Assembly (NCBI GenBank): GCA_028274465.1
Contig: CM051455.1
Span: forward strand, 43,293,129 to 43,357,128
Length of the DNA: 64,000 bases
Source of the DNA: Plantago ovata
Lineage: Eukaryota; Streptophyta; Magnoliopsida; Lamiales; Plantaginaceae
Direction: 5' to 3'
The notes beneath the pieces were generated by a model. The model ran no database searches. It was not told the DNA's origin and saw nothing but the letters and a program-made list of their open reading frames with translations. Below are positions 47,851-59,055 of this stretch, piece after piece. The translations under genes were made by a program, and so were the position numbers. How positions within the stretch are numbered: the stretch's first letter is position 1; every line of letters starts with the position of its first letter.

Positions 47851-50800
47851 ATGGCGACTGCACAGAGAAGCAGATTACAGGCCATAAACCCTAGCTTTGT
47901 CACTCTAGCCGTCTTTCTCGCTCTCATCGCCGTTTCATCTGCCAAAGTCATCTTCGAGGAGCGATTCAATGGTACAATTTCATCATCTCTGTAGCTCGTA
48001 ATGCGTTAATTAAAGCCTGATTGGCATTTCACTGGTTTAGATGACATTTTGCGATCACTCCTGATATCTGTGGTGTTTGGCTTTTTTTACTATGTTCCGA
48101 TCTGATTGTTTTTCATGAAATGATTATGTTTTAGGTTTGATCTGCATTTGATTGGGTAGATCTGATAATTCTTCTGTATTACATTTGGCTTTTGATCGCA
48201 CTTCTTCTGATTATGTATGTGGGCATTGCATCGGAATTGATCGACTGATTGAATTTTCATTTTGCGTAATGGATTTGTTTGGACCATGTATTATTGTATT
48301 GTGAGCTCTGAGTCATGTTTAATTGTTTACAAATGATACTGTAGAATGATTTCATACAATCAGATCATAAATTACTCAATTAGCATCTTCCTGTTGCATT
48401 TATACTGAGATTGACACGAAATGAGAAAATGTGTCTATAACTTTTGTGAATGTAAATGATCGTTGTTATAGAGATTGCATTTGCTGCTCCAACGGGACTA
48501 GAGTCCTTTGAATAGAGAAATGTGGATAGCTTTTTTGGTGTTAGCTTGGTTTGCGTATAAAACTGAGGGCACTTATTTTCAAAAGTTTGGATAAAGTACA
48601 TTGAGTAGCTTTTGCTGATAATTTGATTGTCCGAATATTGCAGAGGGATGGGAGAGCAGATGGGTGAAATCTGACTGGAAGAAAGAAGATAACATGGCAG
48701 GGGAGTGGAACTACACCTCTGGAAAATGGAATGGAGATGCCAACGACAAAGGTATAGTGTCACTTTGTGGACTATGTGATGCTTTTATACTTTACTAGAA
48801 CTGCATTTGGTTAAATAAGTACTTTTGAATATACTGCAGGTATCCAGACCAGTGAAGATTACAGGTTTTATGCCATTTCTGCCGAATTCCCTGAATTCAG
48901 CAACAAGGATAAGACGTTAGTCTTCCAATTCTCTGTCAAGCATGAGCAGAAGCTTGACTGTGGTGGTGGATACATGAAATTGCTCAGTGGTGATGTTGAC
49001 CAGAAGAAATTTGGTGGTGACACTCCCTACAGGTAATAATGAATCATCTAAGTTTATGAAATCATACATCTAATTCTCATTGTTTTATTTCCAATGGAAA
49101 ATGCTGATCAGGCTATATATTTTTCTGCAGTATCATGTTCGGACCAGACATCTGTGGCTACAGCACCAAGAAAGTGCATGCCATTCTCACCTACAATGAC
49201 ACAAACCACTTAATCAAGAAGGAAGTACCTTGTGAGACTGATCAATTGAGCCATGTCTACACATTTGTCCTGCGTCCTGATGCTACCTACACCATTCTCA
49301 TTGACAATGTTGAGAAGCAATCTGGTAGCTTGTACGAAGACTGGGATCTTCTCCCTGCTAAGCAGATCAAGGACCCTGAGGCCAAGAAGGTTTGTGGTCC
49401 ACCATAAGCGAACAACCTATTATATCCAATCATACATATTATAGTGCATTTGTTTCTCACGTTCTCTTTTCTCCAACTTCAAACAGCCTGAAGACTGGGA
49501 TGAGAAAGAATTCATTCCTGACCCAGAAGATAAGAAGCCAGAGGTAATGAATGTCTTGAGATATGAATTCTGGTTTGCTAAGGCCATTGTTATTTGATTG
49601 GTAATTGAATTTGTTAATTGTTTATTCTACAGGGTTATGATGACATCCCCAAGGAAATTCCTGACACTGATGCCAAAAAGGTAACTACAAAGTGTAGGTT
49701 TACCATGTACTTGTGCACAAATATATTAAAGCCCAGTATTTGACATTTTTATGGAATTACATTTTTACAGCCCGAGGATTGGGATGATGAAGAAGATGGT
49801 GAGTGGACTGCGCCCACCATTCCCAACCCAGAGTACAAGGGACCATGGAAGGCCAAGGTTTTCTTCTCACCCCATTTTTGTTTTGTTGGTACTTTTTTTT
49901 ATGAATTATGGACAGTTTATAACTTCTATTTTATTCCCAGAAAATTAAGAACCCTAACTACAAGGGCAAATGGAAGGCACCAATGATCGACAACCCGGGT
50001 ATTTGTTTTGTCTCTGTTTTACTATTTGGTGCATATTAACAATATTGTGATTATTCAGATTTCTAATTTCATTATTATGTACTTAATTGCAGAATTCAAA
50101 GATGACCCAGAGCTCTATGTCTTCCCAAAGTTGAAGTATGTTGGTATTGAATTGTGGCAGGTACAAACACTTCATTTTCCTTGTCTATGATTTGTTAAGG
50201 AACAAGGATTGAATTTGGTTACTTACTATGACATTTTGCAGGTGAAATCTGGAACCTTGTTTGACAATGTCTTGATAACTGACGAGCCTGAGTACGCTAA
50301 GCAACTAGCAGAAGAAACATGGGGCAAACAGAAAGATGTATGCATATCCCCCCCCCCCCCTCTTTCATATATATCGTTGCCAAATTGGATACTTCATTTG
50401 TTAATAGATCTATAGGCAATTTTATTGATCTACCAAGTAACTCGAAAATGCAGGCTGAGAAAGCAGCTTTCGAAGAGGCCGAAAAGAAGAGGGAAGAGGA
50501 GGTACATTTCACTGTTTGATTTGAATGAAGTTCCTTATTGAATTGAACATGTGATTTCTCTATAGACAACCCAGATTCTGAAATTGTTTGTTTAAACATC
50601 GAATTTTCTCTTATCAGGAAGCCAAGGCGGACCCAGTTGATTCTGATGTAAGCTCATGTCAATGCATGTTTAATGTTCTTGTCTTTTACTGTTAATATAT
50701 GCTGATTGTGTGGTTGATTCATTTCACAGGCTGAGGATGCTGCAGATGGTGATGATGCTGAAGATGATGCCAAATCAGATGCTGAAGAAGATCCAGTAGC

Positions 50801-50924
50801 CGCAGTCGATGAGGATGCACACGTAAGACCTTTGACATACTTGCCACTAGCTCTGGATTCTCCCGAATTGCATGATTCTCATCATCTCCATTCTTTTTCA
50901 ACTGTTTTGCAGGATGAGCTATAG
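47851..50924 (+). CDS. CRT: Calreticulin (CRT1/2 type)
   Basis: Fourteen exons: 47851-47971, 48644-48751, 48840-49032, 49131-49389, 49487-49543, 49633-49680, 49771-49857, 49941-49998, 50093-50160, 50242-50337, 50454-50501, 50618-50647, 50730-50822, 50913-50924. They total 1278 nt, 425 aa. This is an ER-lumen, calcium-binding lectin chaperone of the calnexin cycle. Residues 1-31 are a signal peptide. The lectin N-domain contains [16 protein letters not shown] and IMFGPDICG, with sequons at NYT (63) and NDT. The P-domain has three PEDWD/IPDP-type and three GEWTAP/GKWKAP-type repeats. The C-domain is acidic, ending in the retention signal HDEL. The last intron splits H from DEL, so the final coding exon is 12 nt. 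Nothing is missing; the length matches Arabidopsis CRT1 as I remember it. Confidence 0.97.
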
Positions 50925-51639
50925 ATTATGTTACATCTTGCATCATGGCATCAACATGAGTAGCTTGAGCTGAGTTAATCTCTCGAGAACTTCCATTTTG
51001 TTTTCATGATTTTTAGCTGTAGGCAAACAACGCAGTTAGAAGCTCCATGATAGAACTTTGCTTTCATTGCTTTGATATCATGCAACTATGCTATTTGAAC
51101 GTAAAGGGGAATGTCTTTCATTTCTGAATTCTGACCAATGGAAGTATGATATTCGACATAAAATTTGTTGCATCACATCGTTTGCGCTATATTATTTCTT
51201 GAATGTTACCATTTAATATCAGAGTTTTGTGTACGTCCATTTCATTCTGAATTTCTGACCCTGTACGCAAACCTGTTGCTCTTAATACTTCTGGAACCGT
51301 GAGCAACCCAAACCGAACCCCTCCAACCTGAAACAGTGCTGGCCTCTCAGATTTTTTGAGACGTTAACCAAGTGGCCTGCAATCGGTCGTTTTAAGCCAA
51401 AGATTTTCCCGGTCCTTTTCAAAATTTATACAGTATTCTCTATCTACAAAATGTACTTAATTACATAATTTTAGCAACACCGCCTCAGACAAAATTGTAA
51501 CTCGTGAAAAAACAGAGAAAAAGGACACCAAAGAGTATGTCTCTACTAAGTCTAGAGTCAGAGAATAGATGGTCAAATGCTGTAGCCTGGAAGTATATAA
51601 GTAAATTAGCAAAAAGAAAGAAAGAGCTTTGAGATCAAG
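50925..51639. other. 3' UTR of calreticulin and intergenic spacer
   Basis: The first 200-250 bases are likely calreticulin 3' UTR. The rest is spacer without a recognised gene. Confidence 0.5.
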
Positions 51640-52330
51640 ACACGTGTACGTCTGATATATGAAAAGTACATTTTCTTTTGCTGCAAGCCTGCAACTCTGC
51701 TCCGAGAGTTCTTTCCATTATTATGTTAATGGCTAATGCCTACAGGAATTGTAATTGTAATTTCATTTCAGATACACTATTCACATTTTAATAGCTGCAA
51801 TTGTAATTTCATTTCAGAGTCAAAAGACATGAACACTATTCACAAACACTTTACCAAATTTCCTGACCATCTTTCTTTCCCTTCAACAAATTCATCTAAG
51901 GTGAAAAAACTTGTCATCACCATGAGTGGCACTTCACAGAATCAGAAATTGGCGTCTGTGTCAGCCAGCTCCATGGATGAACTGGAGAAAGCATTGGGAG
52001 AAATGGAACTTCTTGACAAACAACAAGGCCATGAAAAGGTTTTAGATATTTTGCTCAGTATTGAAAATGATAATGTCTCTGCTCCACTTTCTCATGAAAG
52101 GTCTTCACACAGTGTCTATTTTAAACATTTTGGGTTCTGCTTGTATGGATTTGAAAAGGTATGATGAAAGTTTGGAGTATTTTAACTGCTGTAATAGCAT
52201 GTTGAAGGAGTTATTGGAGGATGGCGTTGGTTCTACTCCCCCTGTTTTGGACTGTTTGATTCCAACTCATGTTGGACTGTTTAAGATTAAGATGGCTATG
52301 GCCCATAAATCCTTAAGATCGTGCCCTTGA
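51640..52330 (+). pseudogene. Broken 5' copy of the TPR gene at 59.4 kb
   Basis: The copy starts at an ATG at 51922 (MSGTSQNQKLASVSASSMDE). It matches the N-terminus of the intact TPR protein at 59400: ELEKAL/GVEKAI, then ENDNVSAP/ENDDNTTP. A frameshift near 52095 moves the homology to another frame, where ILNILGSACMDLKRYDESLE matches the intact copy's IIGSTCID and LLEDGV regions. Homology ends at a stop at 52328-52330 after THVGLFKIKMA, equivalent to about residue 135 of 551. The promoter region is shared too: ACACGTGTACGTCTGATAT occurs at 51640-51658 and 59037-59055. It is a truncated, frameshifted duplicate. Confidence 0.8.
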
Positions 52331-53069
52331 CTGAAACCTTCCAGTTTTCTTTAGTTGCACTGCTGATTAAGCATGTCTGATAATTTCATGTACTCATTAT
52401 AGTTTGTAATACTATATGGTACATGTACAATAACGCCTACACAAAGCTCATAGACCTAGTCTTTGTAAGAATTTCTCATACAATGTGCAAGACAATATCA
52501 TCGAATATGATTTATTACCATGGCAAAAGCAGTGAGGGCATGAGTTTGGTTGGCTTTGGGTTCTTCTCAAGGGAATTTCATACAAAAACTTGAAAAGCTC
52601 TTTCAAAGATGGAGCTAAAGAGCTATCTCGAATATTGTGTACATAAATTTTACACTGAATGTATTAAATACTGTATCAGAGAAAGGTCATTTGCAAAAAA
52701 TAAAAGATAGAAGAACATGATGATGACTCAACCAACTTATATAAAGCAATGAAAGACATCTGTACGAATACATTATGGCATCAAAGTTACTTGAGTTTTG
52801 CGACGAAATCCAGTCGTGTACCTCCAAGATATGCATATTCAAATTATTGATTCACCCTTTAAATTCAATGCTGTTCTGTAAAAATGACAGATAAATGTGC
52901 AGAAACTTGTCAATCACTCAGTGTCAAGCTCAAGGGTAGCTTGCTGGTACTAATGCATCTTATCACAGACTAGAAACAGAATACTACAATTAGCCAGGGA
53001 TTAGTACTGGCAGCAATAAATCTCAAGTAACAAATTGGTCTAGAATATTTTGGGCAGCACATTATTATT
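52331..53069. other. Spacer between the TPR pseudogene and U1
   Basis: No coding or RNA feature recognised; it is not visibly homologous to the interior of the intact TPR gene. Confidence 0.5.
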
Positions 53070-53076
53070 TTGGACT
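53070..53076 (-). terminator. snRNA 3' box of U1 copy 1
   Basis: On the minus strand AGTCCAA directly follows the RNA. It fits the plant snRNA 3'-end-formation signal AGTNNAA. Confidence 0.65.
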
Positions 53077-53080
53077 AAAA

Positions 53081-53245
53081 TTGGGCAGGGGCCGCGCGAA
53101 CGCAGGCCCCCAAAGCAACAAATTATGACGTAGGCTCGACCTCTTGGGCCGACCTTAGGCAGGCACCCCTCCTAAGTGCAATGGAGGTCACTAACCTAGT
53201 CCATGAGCCTTCTTGATCACCCATTGAACCCGTCCAGGTAAGTAA
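53081..53245 (-). ncRNA. U1: U1 snRNA gene, copy 1
   Basis: About 165 nt on the minus strand, colinear with plant U1. It has the 5'-splice-site-recognition segment ACTTACCTGG, the stem-loop I region (GGGTGATCAAGAAGGC), stem-loop II with ATTGCACTTAGGAGGGG, stem-loop III, the Sm site in ATAATTTGTTG, and the GC-rich terminal stem (GCGTTCGCGCGGCCCC). U1 base-pairs with the 5' splice site in the nuclear spliceosome. Nucleotide 1 is T rather than A, and the upstream USE has two mismatches, so expression may be weak. The 3' end is approximate. I count about six differences from copy 2. Confidence 0.93.
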
Positions 53246-53307
53246 GGAGCTCAAATGCTTACGGCTCCATATGTAGCTCTTCTATTCAATGTTGAACACA
53301 AGGAAGT

Positions 53308-53318
53308 AATGTGGGATG
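53308..53318 (-). promoter_or_regulatory. Imperfect USE of U1 copy 1
   Basis: Minus-strand ATCCCACATTA against the plant upstream sequence element RTCCCACATCG (last two bases differ), 63-73 bp upstream of the RNA. A TATA-like ACATATGG lies at about -25. Placement is right for an RNA polymerase II snRNA promoter. Confidence 0.65.
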
Positions 53319-53878
53319 GACCAGTTACATACTTTCCACTATAGAATCTTGTGGTTCTTCCGCGTATTTATTTGTATCTGAAGGGGTTGAGTTCATCTTA
53401 AATGCGTGATTATTGAACAAGTTTGCTTAGAACTGCTTGAACTGAGCTCACCACATTCAAGTTTGTTCCCCTCGAGTTCATGAAGGTCGAGCTTCATGTG
53501 GAGAACAAGCAGCCTAGAAGAAAATATATGCTGTTTCTGTACTTGACTCCTGCCAAATTACTAATACTGATACATTATATTCGTGTACATGTTAGAGAAC
53601 AATTGAAGAGTGTAAAACATTCCTTCCGTATCCATTTCTATCTTGTGTGACTAACTTGTATACTAACTTAGTACTTCACTTAAAATAATAGACTCCAAAT
53701 TATAGTCAACAATTTAACACTTTCTTTTGTCCCAGTCCAATCCAAGCAAGAAATATGCAAAACATCAATGCATCATTTCTATCGAGTATTATTAAAAACT
53801 TGACTGAACACTACTAGAAACTTAAAATAAAATCAACAGCCAAACACTTATCAAATTTGAGCTGTTAGGAAATATATC

Positions 53879-53885
53879 TTCAACT
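53879..53885 (-). terminator. snRNA 3' box of U2
   Basis: On the minus strand AGTTGAA lies about 10 bases past the RNA end and matches AGTNNAA. Confidence 0.6.
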
Positions 53886-53894
53886 TAATTGGGC

Positions 53895-54092
53895 AGGGTG
53901 CGCCAGGCCCGTGCAATAGTGCAACGCAAGGGCGACACATGAAGTGTTCGTGCAGCAAGCTACACACTGAACCCTTCCCCTTAAAAAAAAATTAGATTAA
54001 TATCGTTGTAGCCCAATGGACTACATATCAGATATTAAACTGATAAGAACAGATACTACACTTGATCTTAGCCAAAAGGCCGAGAAAGGTAT
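53895..54092 (-). ncRNA. U2: U2 snRNA gene
   Basis: About 198 nt on the minus strand, close to the usual plant U2 length. The 5' half is canonical: ATACCTTTCTCGGCCTTTTG, then the branch-point-recognition GTAGTA, then GTTCTTATCAGTTTAATATC and stem-loop IIa/b (GTAGTCC/GGGCTAC, one G-U pair). The Sm region is TAATTTTTTTTTAAGGGG. The 3' half keeps the U2 loop CATGTGTCGCCC and the terminal stem GGCCTGGCGCACCC. Stem III (GTTCAGTGTGTAGCTTGCTG) is more divergent than in most plant U2 genes. The 3' end is approximate. U2 pairs with intron branch points. Confidence 0.94.
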
Positions 54093-54154
54093 GAGTTTCA
54101 CAATGAGCCCAAGCCAATTTAAGTAATCTCCTGACTACTTCTCGCCTATTCTGG

Positions 54155-54165
54155 AAATGTGGGAT
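54155..54165 (-). promoter_or_regulatory. USE of U2
   Basis: Minus-strand ATCCCACATTT, 63-73 bp upstream of the RNA, with an AT-rich TATA substitute (CTTAAATT) near -25. The spacing is identical to both U1 genes and diagnostic for plant Pol II snRNA genes; Pol III types have the two elements about 10 bp closer. Confidence 0.7.
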
Positions 54166-55260
54166 AGATAGCATATCTGCTCTGCACAGCAGAGTTGACA
54201 ACCATAAACATTATTTTTCTCTTCGACAAAGCTTATTAATGTGAACTTGACAATGAGATCTGTTAAATTTTCTATGAGTCTGCTGCATATAAAAGCAACT
54301 CCAGGACCTCAAATTTCCATCACAAATTTGCAAATGAGTAATTTATGAAATTTTGCTAGCATACATTGCGGTATCCAGTACATACAATCCATAAACAATA
54401 TGATCCTAGAAAGTGATTCAATCAATTTTGGAAACAAGTCTCTTATTAAGTATTCTGTTTATCAAGGCATTAGGTGAACTACATAGAAAGGAGGATGAGG
54501 TAGTAGCCTAAATGTAGACTTTTAACTAATGTTCTAGTTCATACTCAACGCTAGATTCATGCTCGCTCTTGCCTCTGTATATGAGGTCTTCCTTTTTTCA
54601 CCCCGACTAAAGAAATTATTCAAAAATGGATTTGAAACAGTATAAGAACTAGCTAGAGTTGGTTTATGTTGTAAGAGGTTTGGATATCTTAAACTTAGTC
54701 TTGAGTTCCATCGAGTGCAGTAGAAAAAGTATAACTAAGGGAAGCAACTTTGCATTTCATTTAATGATTACATAGATGATTGACTAGTAATACCACAAAA
54801 CCACAGCAGCTACAGTTTCTCAAATAGAAACACTGCTGCAAAAATTCAGTCTCTAGCAGTTTCTACAATATTCTGTTTTCATTTGATTGAAACCATAGTT
54901 GTAAGCAAGAAAATCCCAACTAGCAGAAATGTAGAGAAGCAACACTTGAACTAAAATTGTAGGGCTTTCCCCTAGAAAGGGAGCCCTTCCAAAAATTCTC
55001 AAAGGCCTAGGATGAACCCAGGCCTAAGAGGGGGTTTGGAAATAGTTTTCAACCAGCAATAGACGCGCCTCGGTTAGTACCTCACTAGCTGCGTCATTGC
55101 CCCAAGCGCAAAGATAAGGATTAAATGAAAGTTTGAGCAACCTAATAGCCATCTTACGTTAGAGCTTGTTGTGCATACACATTATGGGATCATCAGCTTA
55201 GGTGTTGTGTATGGTAGTTGCTTCTAGTTGGTTATCTTGTATAGGAAAATAAGGGTGAAA
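54166..55260. other. Spacer between U2 and the transporter pseudogene
   Basis: No gene. A hairpin-like stretch (GGGCTTTCCCCTAGAAAGGGAGCCC in outline) is at about 54962-54987, and a short palindromic AGGCCTAGGATGAACCCAGGCCT-like motif follows near 55003-55025. They may be the end of an unclassified repeat. Confidence 0.4.
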
Positions 55261-55795
55261 ATGGTTATCCTGCAAAGCTCACGGTGCAGATCATCCTCTG
55301 TTCCGTTATTGCAGCCTTCAGGGGGCCTAATGTTCGGTTATGACATTGGAAACTCTGGAGGAGTTACATCCATGAATGGACGATTTCTTGTTGAAGTTCT
55401 TCCCAAAGGTTTACGAAAAGAACATACAGTTTGAGAAGACAACTACTGTAAGTAGGACGGACAACCAGAACGTCCAGCTCTTTACTTCCTCCTTGTACTT
55501 GCTGCAATCCTCACTCCTCAGCAACTTTGGGGCGTCTTGGTGCTGCAAGAAGTTTGGTTGTAAACGCACAATTCTGATCGCAGCTCTCTTCTTTTTCATC
55601 AGAGTATTCTCAACACCGTAGCTGTTAATATTTACATGCTAATCCTCGGAAGAATTTGCCTTGGTGCTGGTATCGGATTTGGTAACCAGGCAGTGCCTTT
55701 ATTCATATATATCAGAAATCGCTCCTGCTAAGTACAGAGGAAGCCTAAAGATTTGCTTCCAGCTGTTAATCACGGTTGGTATCTTAAAATAACAA
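55261..55795 (+). pseudogene. Fragment of a monosaccharide (STP/hexose) transporter
   Basis: In three alternating frames the sequence reads as the N-terminal third of a plant sugar/H+ symporter. It has YPAKLTVQIILCSVIAA, GGLMFGYDIGNSGGVTSM, then FPKVYEK, QLFTSSLYL, and finally [20 protein letters not shown] and [15 protein letters not shown]. At least three frameshifts and in-frame stops (for example at 55432 and 55619) interrupt it. The remaining two thirds of a roughly 510-aa protein are absent. The fragment is intronless and clearly dead. Confidence 0.85.
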
Positions 55796-56371
55796 ATGCT
55801 AAAATAATTTTATACTAGTAAATTTACTGACTAACTAAACTTATGGTTATGGACAAACCGTAAATGCAAGTCTCACAAAATCATACACCAAGAAAGTGCC
55901 TTTCTACAGGAGAGGGATTAGGGCACAAGCCTTACCAAGAACTCGATTCCAATCTAATGGTTAATGGTTTTAAGTTTGGCAGTAGAACACATTTCTAGTG
56001 TCTAGATCTCTCTCATTTATAGTACTAGCTAGTGGTTTATATGCATTTAGGATTATCTGCAAAGATGCCTCCAGGTTTCTCTGTCAGAGCCTTGTAATTT
56101 CAGCATGTTAATTGCTGGACTATGTTCTTATCATTGAAATATATGAAATATGTCAATTCCTTATAACTGTAAGGCACACAAATAGTGTAACGAGTAATGG
56201 AACGTACAGAACGTCTCCTATGAGTAACACATTCTAGTTTATATGAAATCTCTCAACTTCTTTCTTCTGCATAACTAAACTGCAGGACTTGCTCTACTTG
56301 ATATAAAATATTTGTGATTAATGACTTAGCAGAATAAGACTACATTGAACAACATATTAACCATAAAGGAT
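55796..56371. other. Spacer, no gene seen
   Basis: AT-rich, with no continuation of the sugar transporter recognised. Confidence 0.45.
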
Positions 56372-56378
56372 TTAAACT

Positions 56379-56440
56379 GCACTGGGCAGGGTACACTATT
56401 CTATTCCCACGCAGCAAGCTACACGCTGTGCTATAAAATT
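56379..56440 (-). pseudogene. Remnant of a U2 snRNA 3' end
   Basis: On the minus strand GTGTAGCTTGCTGC and, further on, TACCCTGCCC match the stem III loop and terminal end of the U2 gene at 53.9 kb in the same order. The middle and the whole 5' half are missing or unrecognisable. An AGTTTAA (56372-56378), fitting the 3' box AGTNNAA, still follows it. It is probably an old duplicate. Confidence 0.5.
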
Positions 56441-57530
56441 TGCAGCGACACTATACTTCAAGTTCATCTGGGTGCTGTTCGGGGCTGCTAGTTACAAATG
56501 TTTTGATCTGATGCTGAGTATTAAGTTTTCCGGCCTATATATTCGTGGATTATATCAAGAACTATGACTTTGGCCTTCCTAGAAGAGCAATATATGATTC
56601 CCAAGAATCCTCACACACCAAATCACCATCTTGATCACGTGTGATATGATCCCGTGACAGCAACCATTAAATCATTCGCATTAGTACAGAAGCTAACTTT
56701 CATCTGAATTTGCAGCCCAGTCGAGGACCTCTGATAAATGGAATTACAGATACAAACTAAGTCCCAGAAACAACGATAAAACAATTTGGATGCCTTTAAA
56801 TGTATGGAATTTTATTTTACAAAAAGAGAAGAGCTGTTTTTACTGCATCAGTTCTCTGGATTATAAATCAACCTGAATAAGAACTCTTGCAACAAGAACA
56901 TAATCTAGAGTTTGTCAAAATACCTGCTAAAGTAATCTACAGCACGCAGAATCAACAACAATCCAAATATCACACTAACAAGTCAGTGTATATAATCCGC
57001 TCTAACTTTTCTCTAGGATATCTCCTAGTAGTAGTACTCATTCATTTCAACACATTTCGGGTAATGTTGAGTACCATGCTTATGTGAAACCATCTAAAAT
57101 GCCCATCCACTTGTGTTTATATAAAACACAACTACGAAGGGTGCTTTTCATAGAATGATAGCAGCAACAGCCTAATGAGTGCAGAGCAGATAATCAAAAT
57201 ATTGATGAAGTAACCGCCATCTACTTTTCCATCTCCACGATACTCCTGGAACTCTTTTAAGAGCTTAACTATCTTTCACAACTCACAAGCAGCATACAAT
57301 TGGCCAAATGATCTTTTTTACTCCAGATCCAAATTAATTAAGAATCATCAATATCACTGCTAAATGGCTCCTAAAAGCATTTTCTTAAAATGGCTCCTAA
57401 AAGCATTTTCTTAAAATGGCTCCTAAAAGCATTTTCTTAAGACTACTTACGATTAAAATGGGCATGTAGCTGTCACGTACAATCAGTTAAGCTTGTTAGT
57501 CTAAAAAATTATTATGCTTCAAGATTTACT
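56441..57530. other. Spacer containing a small tandem repeat
   Basis: No gene. It contains three perfect 26-bp tandem units listed separately. The rest is AT-rich. Confidence 0.45.
57362..57439. repeat. Three-copy 26-bp tandem repeat
   Basis: The unit AAATGGCTCCTAAAAGCATT plus TTCTTA is repeated perfectly at 57362, 57388 and 57414. Confidence 0.95.
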
Positions 57531-57537
57531 TTGGACT
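57531..57537 (-). terminator. snRNA 3' box of U1 copy 2
   Basis: AGTCCAA on the minus strand just after the RNA, identical to copy 1 and matching AGTNNAA. Confidence 0.65.
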
Positions 57538-57541
57538 AAAA

Positions 57542-57738
<197 letters not shown>

Positions 57739-57767
57739 ATCAAAGAGCTCCGCCCAACACACCGAAG

Positions 57768-57778
57768 CGATGTGGGAT
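57768..57778 (-). promoter_or_regulatory. Perfect USE of U1 copy 2
   Basis: Minus-strand ATCCCACATCG, an exact match to the plant consensus RTCCCACATCG. It lies 62-72 bp upstream of the RNA and about 30 bp from the TATA box, the spacing for RNA polymerase II. Confidence 0.88.
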
Positions 57779-59036
57779 ATTTATCTACGTATAAATACGC
57801 TGACATTTTTTCTCTAATGTTACTGGCGAGTAATAGCGATACTCCTCGTCCTTAGTTGAGATGTGATTTCTGTTGAATTTTGTAGGCCTGGAAAATCTGT
57901 GCTCACATCATTAGAAATGTTAGTATTCAATATCACATTGCCTATCCCAATTGTATTGCTATAACACATTTTGACTGATATATTAACATCTAACTATGTG
58001 ATGCTTTGGATTATATACCCCTGAGCACTCGAATTTGATGCAGTCCGTCTAAATAAGGTCTCCAAATTATGTCCATCTGTGTAAGGCTTCTTTTCAGCTC
58101 AAACATCTATGCAAAAGCTCAAACTTAACTACAACAAAGGAAATTTCATCATTCTTGGTCCAAGGTGAAACTTAAGACACCAAATTGGACTGTGTGCATC
58201 GAAGATAAAGGTGAATCGATGATGCCTTTAATGTCAATGTGATATTTCAACAAACTCATATACATTAAACTGCGTCATCATAGGCTCATGATTTCAATAA
58301 GAATCAAGTGATCGATCATAGGACTCACCAATGTATGTGATGTTCCATGTTCGCAAACCATTTGGAATAGGAAGCACATGAATTTTTACAGATATGCTTA
58401 TTCTGAGAATGCTACAGAGTGCATGGAAGAGACAAATGTAAAAGCAGGGTTGGTATCAAAAGACAAACGGTAGCTAATGTCTAAACTTTCATTATGCGAT
58501 GATCTTATGATTGATTATTGATCTATCTAGAGAAGTTAAGGTCCAATATATCTGACTTTGTACCATTACGGGCTCTTGTTGCGGATATGGTTCTTACAAC
58601 TAGTGGCTAATTAATCTGTAGAAAGTGACGGATATAGTCAAGAACAGCTTTCAGAAGAAGATTTTGTTTGGTGTATATACCTCCGTAGGCCGTAGCTTTA
58701 GAAATAGACAAACAAACACTAATGGATTTAATGAAATGAATGAAAAGAACGCGTCGTAACACAATTGGACTGAAAATAAAGGAGACATAGGGTAGTTTCA
58801 TTTCAACTCAGCATTATTCATCTCTCATTTAACCATAGGAGACATAGTTTCTATTTCTATATAACCAGAGAGCGACCTTTTGAATGAAAAGTGTTGGCCC
58901 TTTTGAACGGTCTATGTGATCTAGCTCCAAATTAAGTGTAACGTGAGCAAAACAAATGTAGAGAGTTGAGGGCAAAGCTGGAAATGTATTTTGAAGAGAA
59001 AAGACAAGTTTGAAGTAGCATGCCCCTGTGATGAAG
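57779..59036. other. Spacer upstream of the TPR gene
   Basis: No gene seen. The last few hundred bases before 59400 are the TPR gene's promoter. Confidence 0.45.
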
Positions 59037-59055
59037 ACACGTGTACGTCTGATAT
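59037..59055. promoter_or_regulatory. Conserved G-box-containing promoter block
   Basis: ACACGTGTACGTCTGATAT is present here, 363 bp upstream of the TPR ATG, and identically at 51640-51658 upstream of the TPR pseudogene. It contains ACACGTGT, a G-box/ABRE-type bZIP site. The perfect retention in both copies could be chance or function. Confidence 0.5.

Noticed and set aside
54962-55025. Hairpins near the snRNA cluster considered as U5 or another snRNA
   Set aside because: No U5 loop (CTTTTAC), Sm site or USE/TATA pair is present.
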